Of a stretch of 64,000 nucleotides of DNA, positions 8,993 through 17,252 are shown piece by piece. The translations under genes were made by a program, and so were the position numbers. This DNA is from JBEEJZ01 sp046046915. Lineage in GTDB: Bacteria > Pseudomonadota > Gammaproteobacteria > Burkholderiales > Burkholderiaceae_C. Position 1 is the first letter of the stretch, and every line of letters starts with the position of its first letter. The notes beneath the pieces are model-generated. The model had not been told where the DNA came from and did no database searches. It saw only the letters and a program-made list of their open reading frames with translations. The DNA is taken from NCBI GenBank assembly GCA_046046915.1, contig JBJOIT010000005.1:1-64000 (forward strand). Reading direction: 5' to 3'.

Positions 8993-9632
8993 TCTGATTG
9001 CCTTTGATTGGGACGGAACGCTGTTTGATTCAACGGCGGTCATCACCCATGCCATTCAGGAGGCGGTTCGGGATGTTGGCGGCACCGTTCCAGGCAAGGA
9101 ACAGGCGTCCTATGTGATCGGCATGGGACTGATGCAAGCCTTGGCACACGCCGCGCCTGATGTGCCGGAGCACCTCTATCCTCGTCTGGGCGAACGCTAC
9201 CGCCACCACTACACCGCCCATCAGCATGACATCACGCTTTTCGACGGCGTGCTGGACATGTTGGCGCAACTGAAGGCCCTCCAGCACCATTTGGTCGTGG
9301 CCACCGGCAAGAGTCGGGTCGGCCTGGACCATGCCTTGCAGACCGTGGCATTGCGCGATGTGTTTGATGGTTCGCGGACAGCCGATGAAACTGCCGGCAA
9401 ACCGCATCCACGCATGTTGCATGAATTGATGTCCCAATTTGGTGTGTCCGCGCAGCGCACCTTGATGGTGGGCGATACCACCCACGATCTGCAAATGGCA
9501 CAAAACGCCAACTGTGCGAGCGTTGGTGTCAGCTACGGAGCCCATCCGCACACCGCGTTTGAAACCCATGCGCCTCGATTTATTGCCCACTCTGTACGTG
9601 AACTTCTCGACTGGCTCTTGATTCATGGCTGA
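8961..9632 (+). CDS. HAD-family phosphatase (Gph-like)
   Basis: A 223-residue haloacid-dehalogenase hydrolase. Motif I is DWDGTLFDS (about 14-22), where the first Asp is the nucleophile. Motif II is the Thr in VVATGKS, and motif III/IV is MVGDTTHDLQMA. The cap is of the small helical (IA) type, so phosphoglycolate phosphatase is possible, but the substrate is not fixed by sequence. The TTG start at 8961 is supported by GGAG seven bases upstream (8950-8953) and lies inside rluC; an in-frame GTG at 8979 is the alternative. It overlaps the downstream Rieske gene by 8 bases, so rluC, this gene, the Rieske gene and the S49 gene form a tight operon. Confidence 0.88.
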   Translation: MSHPPRVRQFDLIAFDWDGTLFDSTAVITHAIQEAVRDVGGTVPGKEQASYVIGMGLMQALAHAAPDVPEHLYPRLGERYRHHYTAHQHDITLFDGVLDMLAQLKALQHHLVVATGKSRVGLDHALQTVALRDVFDGSRTADETAGKPHPRMLHELMSQFGVSAQRTLMVGDTTHDLQMAQNANCASVGVSYGAHPHTAFETHAPRFIAHSVRELLDWLLIHG

Positions 9633-9993
9633 TCAACGCTTGTTCTTGTGTCCATCTTCAGCGCTTCAAAATGGTGGCCTGGCCGTACCGTTTGATGTGA
9701 TTTATAAAGGGCAAACCTGTCGCGCCTTTGCCGTTCGGCATGACGGCCAGGTGCATGCTTATCTCAACCGCTGCACCCACGTGGCCATGGAAATGGACTT
9801 TCAACCGGATCGCTTCTTTGATGCGACCGGCCGTTGGCTGATCTGTGCGACGCACGGTGCCTTGCACAGTCCAAGTACCGGAGCCTGTTTAGGGGGTCCT
9901 TGCCGAGGTGGCTTGGTGAAGATTGATCTGGATGAACGTGACGGCCTGGTGCACTGGCATACTGACCATCAACTAAAACCTGTCGAATTTTGA
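9625..9993 (+). CDS. Rieske [2Fe-2S] domain protein
   Basis: A 122-residue single-domain Rieske ferredoxin. The cluster ligands are in NRCTHV (C-x-H) and, 21 residues on, LICATHG (C-x-x-H), the standard two Cys and two His. It begins MADQRLFLCPSS with no export signal, so it is cytoplasmic. It resembles the small NirD/ferredoxin-like Rieske proteins found beside SppA-like peptidases in this group. No oxygenase or reductase partner is encoded nearby, so its redox partner is unknown. Its start overlaps the phosphatase gene by 8 bases and its stop is one base before the S49 start codon. Confidence 0.9.
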   Translation: MADQRLFLCPSSALQNGGLAVPFDVIYKGQTCRAFAVRHDGQVHAYLNRCTHVAMEMDFQPDRFFDATGRWLICATHGALHSPSTGACLGGPCRGGLVKIDLDERDGLVHWHTDHQLKPVEF

Positions 9994-9994
9994 A

Positions 9995-10999
9995 ATGACC
10001 GATTTGCAGACGCCCGAGCCGGCGCAAAAAGAGAACCTGGGTGAGTCGTCAAACCTGCCCGAAAGGGCAGTGGAGGCCGCCTGGGAAAGGTCTGTCCTCG
10101 AGAAACTCGCCTTTGCCACCCTGGCGGAGCAGCGTGCGGCCCGGCGCTGGAAAACTGGCCTGTGGCTGGCCTGGCTGGCATTTTTTGTGATTCTGGCTTG
10201 GTCTGCTCTTGGTAACGGGCCATCGAGCTCGGACGTATCGTCGCCGCATACAGCCGTGGTTGAGATCAAGGGCGAGATTGCCAGTGGCAGTGACGCCAGC
10301 GCTGAAGCGGTCGTATTTGCCATGCGTGGCGCATTTGAAGACGAGGGTGCACGCGCTGTGGTGCTCTTGATCAATTCCCCTGGCGGCAGTCCGGTGCAGG
10401 CTGGCATCATCAACGATGAAATTCGTCGCTTGAAAGCCAAGCACGGCAAGCCCGTTTATGCTGTTGTAGAGGAGTCATGTGCTTCTGCCGCGTACTATAT
10501 TGCGGTCGCGGCAGACCAGATTTTTGTGGATAAAGCCAGCATCGTCGGTAGCATAGGCGTGCTGATGGATGGTTTTGGTTTTACTGGCCTGATGGATAAG
10601 TTGGGCGTGGAGCGACGTCTGATGACGGCAGGGGAGAACAAGGGTTTTCTGGATCCTTTCAGCCCGCAAACAGACAAGCAACGGGCATATGCGCAAACCA
10701 TGCTCAATCAGATCCATCAGCAGTTCATCTCGGTCGTCCGGGCTGGCCGGGGCAAGCGACTGAAGGAAACCGAAGACACGTTCAGCGGTCTGTTCTGGAG
10801 CGGACAACAGGCGATTGAACTGGGTTTGGCAGACCAGTTGGGTAACCTCGATTTTGTGGCCCGGGAGATCGTGAAAGCTGAGGACATCATCGATTACACC
10901 CGGCATGAAAATGTCGCTGAGCGATTGGCCAAGCGTTTCGGGGCGGCTTTTGGAGATAGCTCGGTCCGAGCACTCAAGAGTCTGTCAGTCTTACGCTGA
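9995..10999 (+). CDS. S49 family signal-peptide-peptidase-like protease (SppA-like)
   Basis: A 334-residue membrane-bound protease. A cytoplasmic N-terminal region is followed by one membrane segment (about 49-68) and an S49 domain about the length of the short SppA form. The nucleophile region reads ESCASAAYYIA, with the serine kept but the usual GG after it replaced by AA. The general-base lysine is probably in AGENKGFLDPFSP. The VDKASIVGSIGVLMDG signature is also present. It likely degrades membrane peptides. It begins one base after the Rieske stop and is the last gene of the rluC operon, convergent with the RsmI-like gene 17 bases on. Confidence 0.92.
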   Translation: MTDLQTPEPAQKENLGESSNLPERAVEAAWERSVLEKLAFATLAEQRAARRWKTGLWLAWLAFFVILAWSALGNGPSSSDVSSPHTAVVEIKGEIASGSDASAEAVVFAMRGAFEDEGARAVVLLINSPGGSPVQAGIINDEIRRLKAKHGKPVYAVVEESCASAAYYIAVAADQIFVDKASIVGSIGVLMDGFGFTGLMDKLGVERRLMTAGENKGFLDPFSPQTDKQRAYAQTMLNQIHQQFISVVRAGRGKRLKETEDTFSGLFWSGQQAIELGLADQLGNLDFVAREIVKAEDIIDYTRHENVAERLAKRFGAAFGDSSVRALKSLSVLR

Positions 11000-11016
11000 T
11001 CCCCAAAGGTCAAGCC

Positions 11017-11793
11017 TCAACGCCCAATCGCGAAGACGGCCGGTGCAGTGAAGGTATTTAACTCTGCTGCAGCTTGTTTCCAAGCATTGACAGTCCGACT
11101 CTGACAGCTTGCCTGGGCCAGGGTGAGCCCTGTGCTGACGGAGACCCTCGTGTTGTTTTGCAGCCCTTGCAACAGTGCCTGCATCATTGCTGCGTTGCGG
11201 TAAGGGGTCTCGATGAAAAGCTGAGTTTGACCTGTTTTGAGCGCAAGTGACTCCAGTTCACGTAGGCGCTTGATCCGATCTGTTGCGCCGGTGGGTAAAT
11301 AGCCGACAAATGCAAAGTTTTGACCGTTGAGCCCGCTGGATGCCAGCGCCAAGAGCAATGACACGGGGCCGACCAGCGGCACCACCTGCAGGCCGAGCTC
11401 GTGTGCAGCTCTGACGACTGAAGCGCCTGGGTCTGCCACCGCCGGCATGCCCGCCTCGCTGACCAGGCCCATGTCATGCCCGGCCAAGGCGGGTCCGAGC
11501 AGGTGCTTGGCGTCAAACTCGCCCTGGTGATCCCCCTTTTTGTGGACTTCGCGTGGTAGCTCGGTGATGGACAGCGCCTGCAACGCGCATGTCAAAGGGT
11601 AGATTTCGTTGATGCGTTTGAGGTAGCCCCTGCTTGTTTTAGCGTTTTCGCACACCCAGTGCTGAATTCGTGCTGCCACACGCAGGGTGCCAGCAGGCAT
11701 CACCTCATCCAGTGGGGCTAATTCCTCACAACCAAAATCCAAGGGGGCTGGAACCAGGTAAAGCCTGCCCAAATTTGCAGACTGCATCGTCAT
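11017..11793 (-). CDS. RsmI-like SAM-dependent tetrapyrrole-methylase-fold protein
   Basis: A 258-residue protein of the RsmI/tetrapyrrole methylase fold. SAM-binding features include GLVSEAGMPAVADPGA (about 110-125) and VVPLVGPVSLLLALASSGL (about 137-155), with the later FVGYLP and FIETPYRN. RsmI itself methylates the ribose of C1402 in 16S rRNA and has an N-terminal TPIGNLxD motif; here that site reads PAPLDFGCEEL, so this is a divergent paralogue whose target is unknown. The start overlaps the stop of the Maf gene (ATGA), so the two are co-translated. It is convergent with the S49 peptidase gene. Confidence 0.85.
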   Translation of the reverse strand: MTMQSANLGRLYLVPAPLDFGCEELAPLDEVMPAGTLRVAARIQHWVCENAKTSRGYLKRINEIYPLTCALQALSITELPREVHKKGDHQGEFDAKHLLGPALAGHDMGLVSEAGMPAVADPGASVVRAAHELGLQVVPLVGPVSLLLALASSGLNGQNFAFVGYLPTGATDRIKRLRELESLALKTGQTQLFIETPYRNAAMMQALLQGLQNNTRVSVSTGLTLAQASCQSRTVNAWKQAAAELNTFTAPAVFAIGR

Positions 11794-12386
11794 GGCAACA
11801 GATCCATGCCTGCAGCACGCAGCAGCCTGCAGGTGCGGATCAGTGGCAAGCCGACCAGCGAGGTGGGGTCGTCGCTATCGATGGCCTCCAACAAGGCTAT
11901 ACCCAGTCCTTCGCTTTTGGCGCTACCGGCACAGTCGTAGGGCCGTTCTGCCAAGAGATAACGCTCGATATCTATCTCGCTCAAGGTCCGAAACGTAACC
12001 CGCACGCTGGCCAGGTCAGACTGTTGAAATCCAGTAGCCAGGCAAACCACCGCGACGGCGGTTTCAAAGACCACTGTCTGGCCACTCATGCGGACCAGCT
12101 GATCCCTTGCACGCTCGTGGGTGCCAGGCTTTCCCAAGGGGCTTCCGTGCAGGTCAGCCACCTGATCCGATCCAATCACGATGCTATCGGGATGTCGCGC
12201 CGCGACCGCGTTGGCTTTGGCCAGAGCTAGGCGGCAGGCCAGCGCGCGCGGTGTTTCGTCTGGGAGGGGAGTTTCGTCAACTTCTGGAGAGACAGTTGAG
12301 AAAGCCAGCCTCAGACGAGACAGCAATTCCTTGCGATAAACGGATGTGGAGCCCAGAATCAGTGGGCGTGGGGCTAGGGTGGTCAT
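11790..12386 (-). CDS. Maf-like nucleotide pyrophosphatase, YceF type
   Basis: A 198-residue Maf-family protein, most like E. coli YceF, which hydrolyses 7-methyl-GTP. Motifs are LILGSTSVYRKELL at the N-terminus, SPEVDETP, IGSDQV with the catalytic aspartate, GKPGT, CAGSAKSEGLGI and the C-terminal LVGLPLI. The start at 12386 gives MTTLAPRPLILGST; an open extension of 15 codons upstream has no homology. It is divergent from yceD with only 26 bases between start codons. E. coli also places yceF beside yceD-rpmF-plsX, which supports the subfamily call. Confidence 0.92.
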   Translation of the reverse strand: MTTLAPRPLILGSTSVYRKELLSRLRLAFSTVSPEVDETPLPDETPRALACRLALAKANAVAARHPDSIVIGSDQVADLHGSPLGKPGTHERARDQLVRMSGQTVVFETAVAVVCLATGFQQSDLASVRVTFRTLSEIDIERYLLAERPYDCAGSAKSEGLGIALLEAIDSDDPTSLVGLPLIRTCRLLRAAGMDLLP

Positions 12387-12412
12387 GCGTCTGATTCTCT
12401 TACACTGAAGCC

Positions 12413-12961
12413 ATGGAAAAAGTGTTTGCAACGAGGCGTCTGGATATCAAGTCATTGGCTCTGACACAGGGCGGTGTTAATGGCGGCGGGGTGTTGGCTG
12501 ATTTTGAGCGTTTGAGCGAGGATCTACGCCCAGACGCTTTACAGACCCCTGTTCTTTGGCGCGTGAGTGCAGAAACAAGAACCAATGCGCAGGGAGCGGA
12601 TGACATCTGGCTGCATCTGTCGATGCAAACCAGTCTGCCCTTGATTTGCCAGCGCTGCCTTGGACCAGTAGATGTGCCTATGTCTGTGGATCGCTGGTTT
12701 CGGTTTGTTGCCAGTGAGGACGTGGCACTTGCACAGGACGAGGAGGTCGAAGAAGACTTGCTGGTGTTCAGTCGAGAATTTGACCTTGCCGAATTGATAG
12801 AGGATGAGTTGTTGATGGAGATTCCGCTCGTCCCCCGCCATGGCAGCTGCCCGGTACCTGTGAAGTTGGAAGTGATCGATGCCGATTTTGCCCAGGCCCC
12901 GGAAACAAAGAAGAACCCATTTGCGGCACTTGCGGGCCTGCAAATCTCAAAAGACGATTAG
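12413..12961 (+). CDS. yceD: YceD family protein (DUF177), 23S rRNA accumulation factor
   Basis: A 182-residue acidic protein of the DUF177/YceD family, linked to 23S rRNA accumulation and conserved before rpmF. The typical LICQRCLGPVDVPM motif (about 75-88) is present, as is the acidic stretch and the LIEDELLMEIPLVPRH segment (about 125-140), followed by a further Cys in HGSCPV. The protein is probably cytosolic. It is the first plus-strand gene of the rpmF and fatty-acid cluster and is divergent from the YceF-like gene. The ATG at 12413 matches the family N-terminus. Confidence 0.92.
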   Translation: MEKVFATRRLDIKSLALTQGGVNGGGVLADFERLSEDLRPDALQTPVLWRVSAETRTNAQGADDIWLHLSMQTSLPLICQRCLGPVDVPMSVDRWFRFVASEDVALAQDEEVEEDLLVFSREFDLAELIEDELLMEIPLVPRHGSCPVPVKLEVIDADFAQAPETKKNPFAALAGLQISKDD

Positions 12962-12991
12962 GGTTGGCCGGCCCCCAATTTGCGCATAGGC

Positions 12992-12997
12992 TATAAT
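12992..12997 (+). promoter_or_regulatory. Candidate -10 box before rpmF
   Basis: A perfect TATAAT lies in the 137-bp gap between yceD and rpmF, giving an expected start near 13004 and a leader of about 95 nt. No good -35 hexamer sits 16-18 bases upstream, so the assignment depends on the -10 alone. Confidence 0.4.
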
Positions 12998-13098
12998 TTT
13001 TGGCTTCGCGCTGGGACTTCGTTCTGAGCGGCGAGTTTCATTTCAGTAACCCAAATGTGCTGCGCTTTTTGTGGCACACAGAACACAAGGAGCGGATC

Positions 13099-13281
13099 AT
13101 GGCCGTCCAGCAGAACAAAAAGTCACCTTCCAAGCGCGGAATGCATCGTTCACACAACGCTTTGAATGTGCCTGGCATCGCAGTTGAGCCCACCACGGGC
13201 GAAACCCATCTGCGTCACCACATCAGCCCCACTGGTTTTTACCGTGGGCGCAAGGTGCTGAAGACCAAGGCTGAAGCCTAA
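13099..13281 (+). CDS. rpmF: 50S ribosomal protein L32
   Basis: A 60-residue ribosomal protein. The sequence MAVQQNKKSPSKRGMHRSHN is the standard L32 N-terminus, and CLL-type L32 features continue to GFYRGRKVL near the end. It lacks zinc-binding cysteines, as in many proteobacterial L32 proteins. An AAGGAG Shine-Dalgarno lies 6 bases before the ATG at 13099; the longer open frame from 13000 is spurious. It follows yceD and precedes plsX, the usual order, with a strong terminator immediately downstream. Confidence 0.98.
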   Translation: MAVQQNKKSPSKRGMHRSHNALNVPGIAVEPTTGETHLRHHISPTGFYRGRKVLKTKAEA

Positions 13282-13301
13282 GTCTCCTCTGCCACCTTCA
13301 G

Positions 13302-13343
13302 GCCCGGGGCTATCTTTGACAGGTAGCCTCGGGCTTTTCTTTT
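13302..13343 (+). terminator. Rho-independent terminator after rpmF
   Basis: An 11-bp stem with one mismatch or wobble (GCCCGGGGCTA at 13302-13312 with TAGCCTCGGGC at 13324-13334) is followed by TTTTCTTTT. It lies between rpmF and plsX, so it should reduce read-through into the fatty-acid genes. Confidence 0.85.
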
Positions 13344-13400
13344 GGTGAGTGCCATATTGGAATCTGCCATGTCTTGTTGTCTTGCTCTTATTGACCTCTC

Positions 13401-14453
13401 ATGACGACGATTGCTGTTGATTGCATGGGGGGGGATCACGGTCCCAAGGTCACTTTGGTCGCATGCCAGCGTTTTTTGGAAAGCCATGCCGAAGCCCACC
13501 TTATTTTGGTAGGCCTGCCCGACGCTTTGGCTGCTTTTCGGCATGAGCGTGCCACCGTTTTAGCTGCATCTGAAGTGGTGAGCATGGACGATGCGCTGGA
13601 GGTGGCTTTGCGGCGCAAAAAAGACTCTTCCATGAGAGTTGCGATTGAGCAAGTCAATAGTGGTGCGGCTCAGGCGGCGGTGTCTGCGGGTAACACAGGC
13701 GCCCTGATGGCGATTTCCCGTTACGTTCTCAAAACCGTCGAAGGCATCGATCGGCCTGCGATCGCCGGTCAGATTCCCAACGTCCTAGGCAAGGCAACCA
13801 CTGTGCTGGACATGGGGGCGAACGTGGATTGCACGGCCGAGCACCTGCTTCAGTTTGCCGTGATGGGGTCTGCCCTGGTGTCCGTTCTCAGTGGCAATTC
13901 CCATCCGAGCGTAGGATTACTCAATATTGGTGAAGAGGCCATCAAGGGCAACGAAGTCATCAAACAGGCCGCTGAACTGCTTCGAAGTGCCGGCAAGTCG
14001 GGCGATCTGAACTTTCTGGGTAACGTTGAAGGTAACGACATCTTCAAAGGGACGGCAGACATCGTGGTGTGTGATGGCTTTGTAGGCAATGTTGCTCTCA
14101 AGACCAGCGAAGGCTTGGCCGCCATGATCAGTGAGTTTTTGAAGCGGGAGTTTTCACGCAATCTGCTCACCAAAATCGCGGCAATCATCAGTTATCCGGT
14201 TCTTTCTGCACTCAAGAAGAGGGTGGACCATCGTCGCTACAACGGTGGTGCCCTCTTGGGCCTGCGTGGGTTGGTGTTCAAGAGCCACGGGTCTGCAGAC
14301 GAGCTGGCCTTCGAGTTTGCCCTGCATCGCGCGTATGATGCAGCCCGAAACAACTTACTCGATCTCGTGCGTACGCGTATCGCCCATGCCGCGCCCTTGT
14401 TGGCGGCGTCGGACATGGCAGCTCAGGCGTCTGCGCCGGCATCTCCTCATTGA
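13401..14453 (+). CDS. plsX: Phosphate acyltransferase PlsX
   Basis: A 350-residue enzyme making acyl-phosphate from acyl-ACP, the first step of PlsX/PlsY phospholipid synthesis. The N-terminal AVDCMGGDHGP is characteristic. Also visible are SAGNTGALMA, DMGANVDC, LLNIGEEAIKGNE, VCDGFVGNVALKTSEG and GGALLGLRG. It is a peripheral cytosolic enzyme. The ATG at 13401 matches the family start. The stop TGA shares a base with the fabH ATG (TGATG at 14451-14455), so the two are translationally coupled. Confidence 0.97.
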   Translation: MTTIAVDCMGGDHGPKVTLVACQRFLESHAEAHLILVGLPDALAAFRHERATVLAASEVVSMDDALEVALRRKKDSSMRVAIEQVNSGAAQAAVSAGNTGALMAISRYVLKTVEGIDRPAIAGQIPNVLGKATTVLDMGANVDCTAEHLLQFAVMGSALVSVLSGNSHPSVGLLNIGEEAIKGNEVIKQAAELLRSAGKSGDLNFLGNVEGNDIFKGTADIVVCDGFVGNVALKTSEGLAAMISEFLKREFSRNLLTKIAAIISYPVLSALKKRVDHRRYNGGALLGLRGLVFKSHGSADELAFEFALHRAYDAARNNLLDLVRTRIAHAAPLLAASDMAAQASAPASPH

Positions 14454-15430
14454 TGACAAGTTACTCCCGCATCATCGGCACAGGCAGTTACCTGCCTCCC
14501 CGTCGCTTAAGTAATGCCGACCTGGTCGCCCAACTGGCCAGTACTGGCATTGAAACATCCGACGAATGGATTGTTGAACGCACCGGCATCGCTGCTCGTC
14601 ACTTCGTGGATCCTGGGGTTTATTCCAGTGATCTGGCGCTAGAAGCGTCGCGCAAGGCCTTGGAGGCAGCCGGCCTGCAAGCCAGTCAGCTGGATTTGAT
14701 CATCGTTGCGACCTCGACGCCTGACATGGTCTTTCCGTCGACAGCCTGTATCTTGCAGAACAAACTGGGCGCCAATGGTTGCCCGGCCTTTGATCTTCAG
14801 GCGGTCTGCAGCGGCTTTGTCTATGCACTCAGTGTTGCTGATTCAATGATCCGGTCAGGTGCTGCGCGTAACGCCTTGGTCGTGGGTGCCGAAGTTTTTT
14901 CACGCATCATTGACTTTACAGATCGAACGACCTGCGTCCTGTTTGGCGATGGTGCTGGCGCGGTGGTACTGCAGGCGCATGATGAGCCAGGGATTTTGGC
15001 CAGTGAATTGCATGCCGATGGCAGTCATGTGGGGGTGCTTTGTGTGCCGGGCCATGTGTCTGGCGGGCAGGTGCTCGGTGATCCACTGCTGCGCATGGAT
15101 GGCCAGGCTGTCTTCAAACTTGCAGTTGGTGTCCTGGAGAAAGCCGCCAAGGCTGTTTTGGTCAAGGCAGGCAAGTCAGAAGCTGACATTGATTGGCTGA
15201 TTCCTCATCAAGCCAACATTCGCATCATCCAGAGCACCGCACGCAAGTTGAAGTTGCCCATGGACAAAGTCATTTTGACGGTCGATCAGCACGGCAACAC
15301 CTCCGCAGCTTCCATCCCCCTGGCACTGGACGAAGGGGTTAGAAGTGGCCGCGTCAAACCTGGCCAGCTGGTGTTGCTGGAGGGGGTGGGTGGCGGCTTT
15401 ACCTGGGGTGCGGTGCTTTTGTCCTTGTAA
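14453..15430 (+). CDS. fabH: 3-oxoacyl-ACP synthase III (FabH)
   Basis: A 325-residue condensing enzyme that starts fatty-acid synthesis by joining acetyl-CoA and malonyl-ACP. The catalytic triad is C119 (in LQAVCSGFVYAL), the His of IPHQANIRI and the Asn of HGNTSAAS. The GVGGGFTWGAVLL C-terminus is typical. The ATG at 14453 is preferred to the TTG at 14450. It sits in the order plsX-fabH-fabD-fabG-acpP-fabF; fabD starts 15 bases after its stop. Confidence 0.97.
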   Translation: MTSYSRIIGTGSYLPPRRLSNADLVAQLASTGIETSDEWIVERTGIAARHFVDPGVYSSDLALEASRKALEAAGLQASQLDLIIVATSTPDMVFPSTACILQNKLGANGCPAFDLQAVCSGFVYALSVADSMIRSGAARNALVVGAEVFSRIIDFTDRTTCVLFGDGAGAVVLQAHDEPGILASELHADGSHVGVLCVPGHVSGGQVLGDPLLRMDGQAVFKLAVGVLEKAAKAVLVKAGKSEADIDWLIPHQANIRIIQSTARKLKLPMDKVILTVDQHGNTSAASIPLALDEGVRSGRVKPGQLVLLEGVGGGFTWGAVLLSL

Positions 15431-15445
15431 ATTCTGATTGTCTCC

Positions 15446-16408
15446 ATGAAACCATTTGCTTTTGTATTTCCTGGTCAGGGCTCCCAATCGGTGGGGATGC
15501 TGGACGCGTGGGCCGATCACCCGGCAGTTGCTCAAACCCTGCAGGAAGCGTCTGACGCCCTTGGCGAGGATGTCGGTAGCCTGATTCGACAGGGCTCCAA
15601 GGAAGCGCTCTCTCTGACCACCAATACACAGCCGGTCATGCTGGTGGCTGGGGTCGCTGCTTACCGGGTCTGGATGGGTGAGGTCGGCGTAGCGCCCAGT
15701 GCCGTGGCGGGTCATTCCTTGGGTGAATACTCGGCCTTGGTCGCCGCAGGTGTTTTGACCCTGACACAGGCCGTTCCTCTGGTGAGACTTAGGGCTCAGG
15801 CCATGCAGCAGGCAGTGCCTGTGGGCAAGGGGGCAATGGCGGCGATATTGGGGCTGGATGCGGCCAAGGTGATTGCAGGTTGCGCAGAAGCAACCCAGCA
15901 GATCAGAGCCGGTGGGGCCGATTTTGCTGATGAGATCGTGGAGGCCGTTAACTTCAACGACCCTGGTCAGACCGTGATTGCGGGTAGTAAAGCAGCTGTC
16001 GAAAAAGCCTGCGAAGTCATCAAGGCTGCTGGTGCCAAGCGTGCCTTGCCTCTGCCCGTGTCCGCGCCATTTCACTCTAGCTTGATGAAGCCAGCGGCCG
16101 AAAAATTACACCAGCGCTTGGCAACGCTCGAATTGGCTTCCCCAAAGATCCCTGTGATCAACAACATTGACGTTGCTGTGCGTGAGCAGCCCGATGACAT
16201 TCGCGACGCTCTTTATCGCCAGGCTTTTGGCCCCGTTCGCTGGGTAGAGTGTGTAGGCGCCTTGCGCGATCGGGGTTTGGTTGACATCGTTGAATGTGGC
16301 CCAGGCAAAGTATTGGCGGGCATGGTCAAACGTATTGATGCCAGTCTGAATGGCGCCGCGTTGTACGACCCCAGCACATTGACTCAGGTGAAGGAGATGT
16401 TGGCATGA
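15446..16408 (+). CDS. fabD: Malonyl-CoA:ACP transacylase (FabD)
   Basis: A 320-residue cytosolic transacylase that moves malonyl groups from CoA to ACP. The active-site serine is S91 in GHSLGE and the catalytic histidine is H210 in SAPFHSSLM. The oxyanion-hole FPGQGSQ (8-14) and the late VECGPGKVLAGM are present. Its last bases overlap the fabG start (ATGA at 16405-16408), so they are coupled. Confidence 0.97.
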   Translation: MKPFAFVFPGQGSQSVGMLDAWADHPAVAQTLQEASDALGEDVGSLIRQGSKEALSLTTNTQPVMLVAGVAAYRVWMGEVGVAPSAVAGHSLGEYSALVAAGVLTLTQAVPLVRLRAQAMQQAVPVGKGAMAAILGLDAAKVIAGCAEATQQIRAGGADFADEIVEAVNFNDPGQTVIAGSKAAVEKACEVIKAAGAKRALPLPVSAPFHSSLMKPAAEKLHQRLATLELASPKIPVINNIDVAVREQPDDIRDALYRQAFGPVRWVECVGALRDRGLVDIVECGPGKVLAGMVKRIDASLNGAALYDPSTLTQVKEMLA

Positions 16409-17151
16409 GCGATACCACGATTCAAGGCCAGGTGGCGCTGGTGACCGGTGCCACCCGTGGCATAGGCGCAGCGATTGCCCAGGAGTTGGCCGCCAAAGGG
16501 ATGCGCGTGATAGGTACCGCCACCACGGACGAGGGTGCTCAGCGCATCGGTGCAGCACTCGCGGCTTTCCCTGGTTGTGCGGGCCGTCATTTGAACGTGA
16601 ATGATGGCGCTGCTGTCGAGGCGTTGGTGGACGCTGTCGTCAAGGAATACGGCGGTCTCCATGTGTTGGTGAATAACGCCGGCATCACCCGTGACAACCT
16701 GGCCATGCGCATGAAGGATGAGGACTGGGATGCCGTGTTGGACACCAATCTGAAGGCAGTCTTTCGTCTGAGTCGCGCCGTCATGCGCACCATGATGAAA
16801 CAGAGGTATGGCCGCATCATCAGCATCACCAGTGTGGTGGGCGCCTCCGGTAACCCGGGTCAGGCCAATTACGCTGCTGCCAAGGCCGGTCTTGCCGGCA
16901 TGACACGCGCTTTGGCACGTGAGCTGGGTTCCCGCAACATCACCGTGAACTGTGTTGCGCCCGGGTTCATAGAAACCGACATGACCGCCCAATTGGCAGC
17001 CGAGCAACAAAAGGCTCTGCTTGACCAGATTCCCCTGGGCCATCTGGGTAAGCCATCCGATATTGCTCACGCCGTGGCATATCTGGCTTCACCCCAGGCG
17101 TCATATGTGACAGGACAAGAATTGCATGTCAACGGTGGCATGCACATGTAA
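16405..17151 (+). CDS. fabG: 3-oxoacyl-ACP reductase (FabG)
   Basis: A 248-residue short-chain dehydrogenase that reduces 3-oxoacyl-ACP with NADPH. The cofactor motif is TGATRGIG (14-21), followed by NNAG (90-93). The catalytic residues are S143, Y156 and K160 (ITSVVG and YAAAK). The C-terminal YVTGQELHVNGGMHM is classic. The start overlaps fabD by four bases. About 100 bases separate it from acpP, where a separate promoter is plausible. Confidence 0.97.
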   Translation: MSDTTIQGQVALVTGATRGIGAAIAQELAAKGMRVIGTATTDEGAQRIGAALAAFPGCAGRHLNVNDGAAVEALVDAVVKEYGGLHVLVNNAGITRDNLAMRMKDEDWDAVLDTNLKAVFRLSRAVMRTMMKQRYGRIISITSVVGASGNPGQANYAAAKAGLAGMTRALARELGSRNITVNCVAPGFIETDMTAQLAAEQQKALLDQIPLGHLGKPSDIAHAVAYLASPQASYVTGQELHVNGGMHM

Positions 17152-17213
17152 TCGGGTTTGCCGGTGACGGCAAGCCTGATGGAATGGCCGGATTTGGGTA
17201 GGCCAAGCCCGGC

Positions 17214-17219
17214 TAGAAT
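17214..17219 (+). promoter_or_regulatory. Candidate -10 box before acpP
   Basis: TAGAAT lies 33 bases before the acpP start codon; a TTGGGT sequence 14 bases upstream is closer than ideal for a -35. An acpP-specific promoter would fit the high ACP demand, but the evidence is weak. Confidence 0.3.
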
Positions 17220-17252
17220 CTCCCATCTTTTTACAACCCTTTGAGGGATTTC

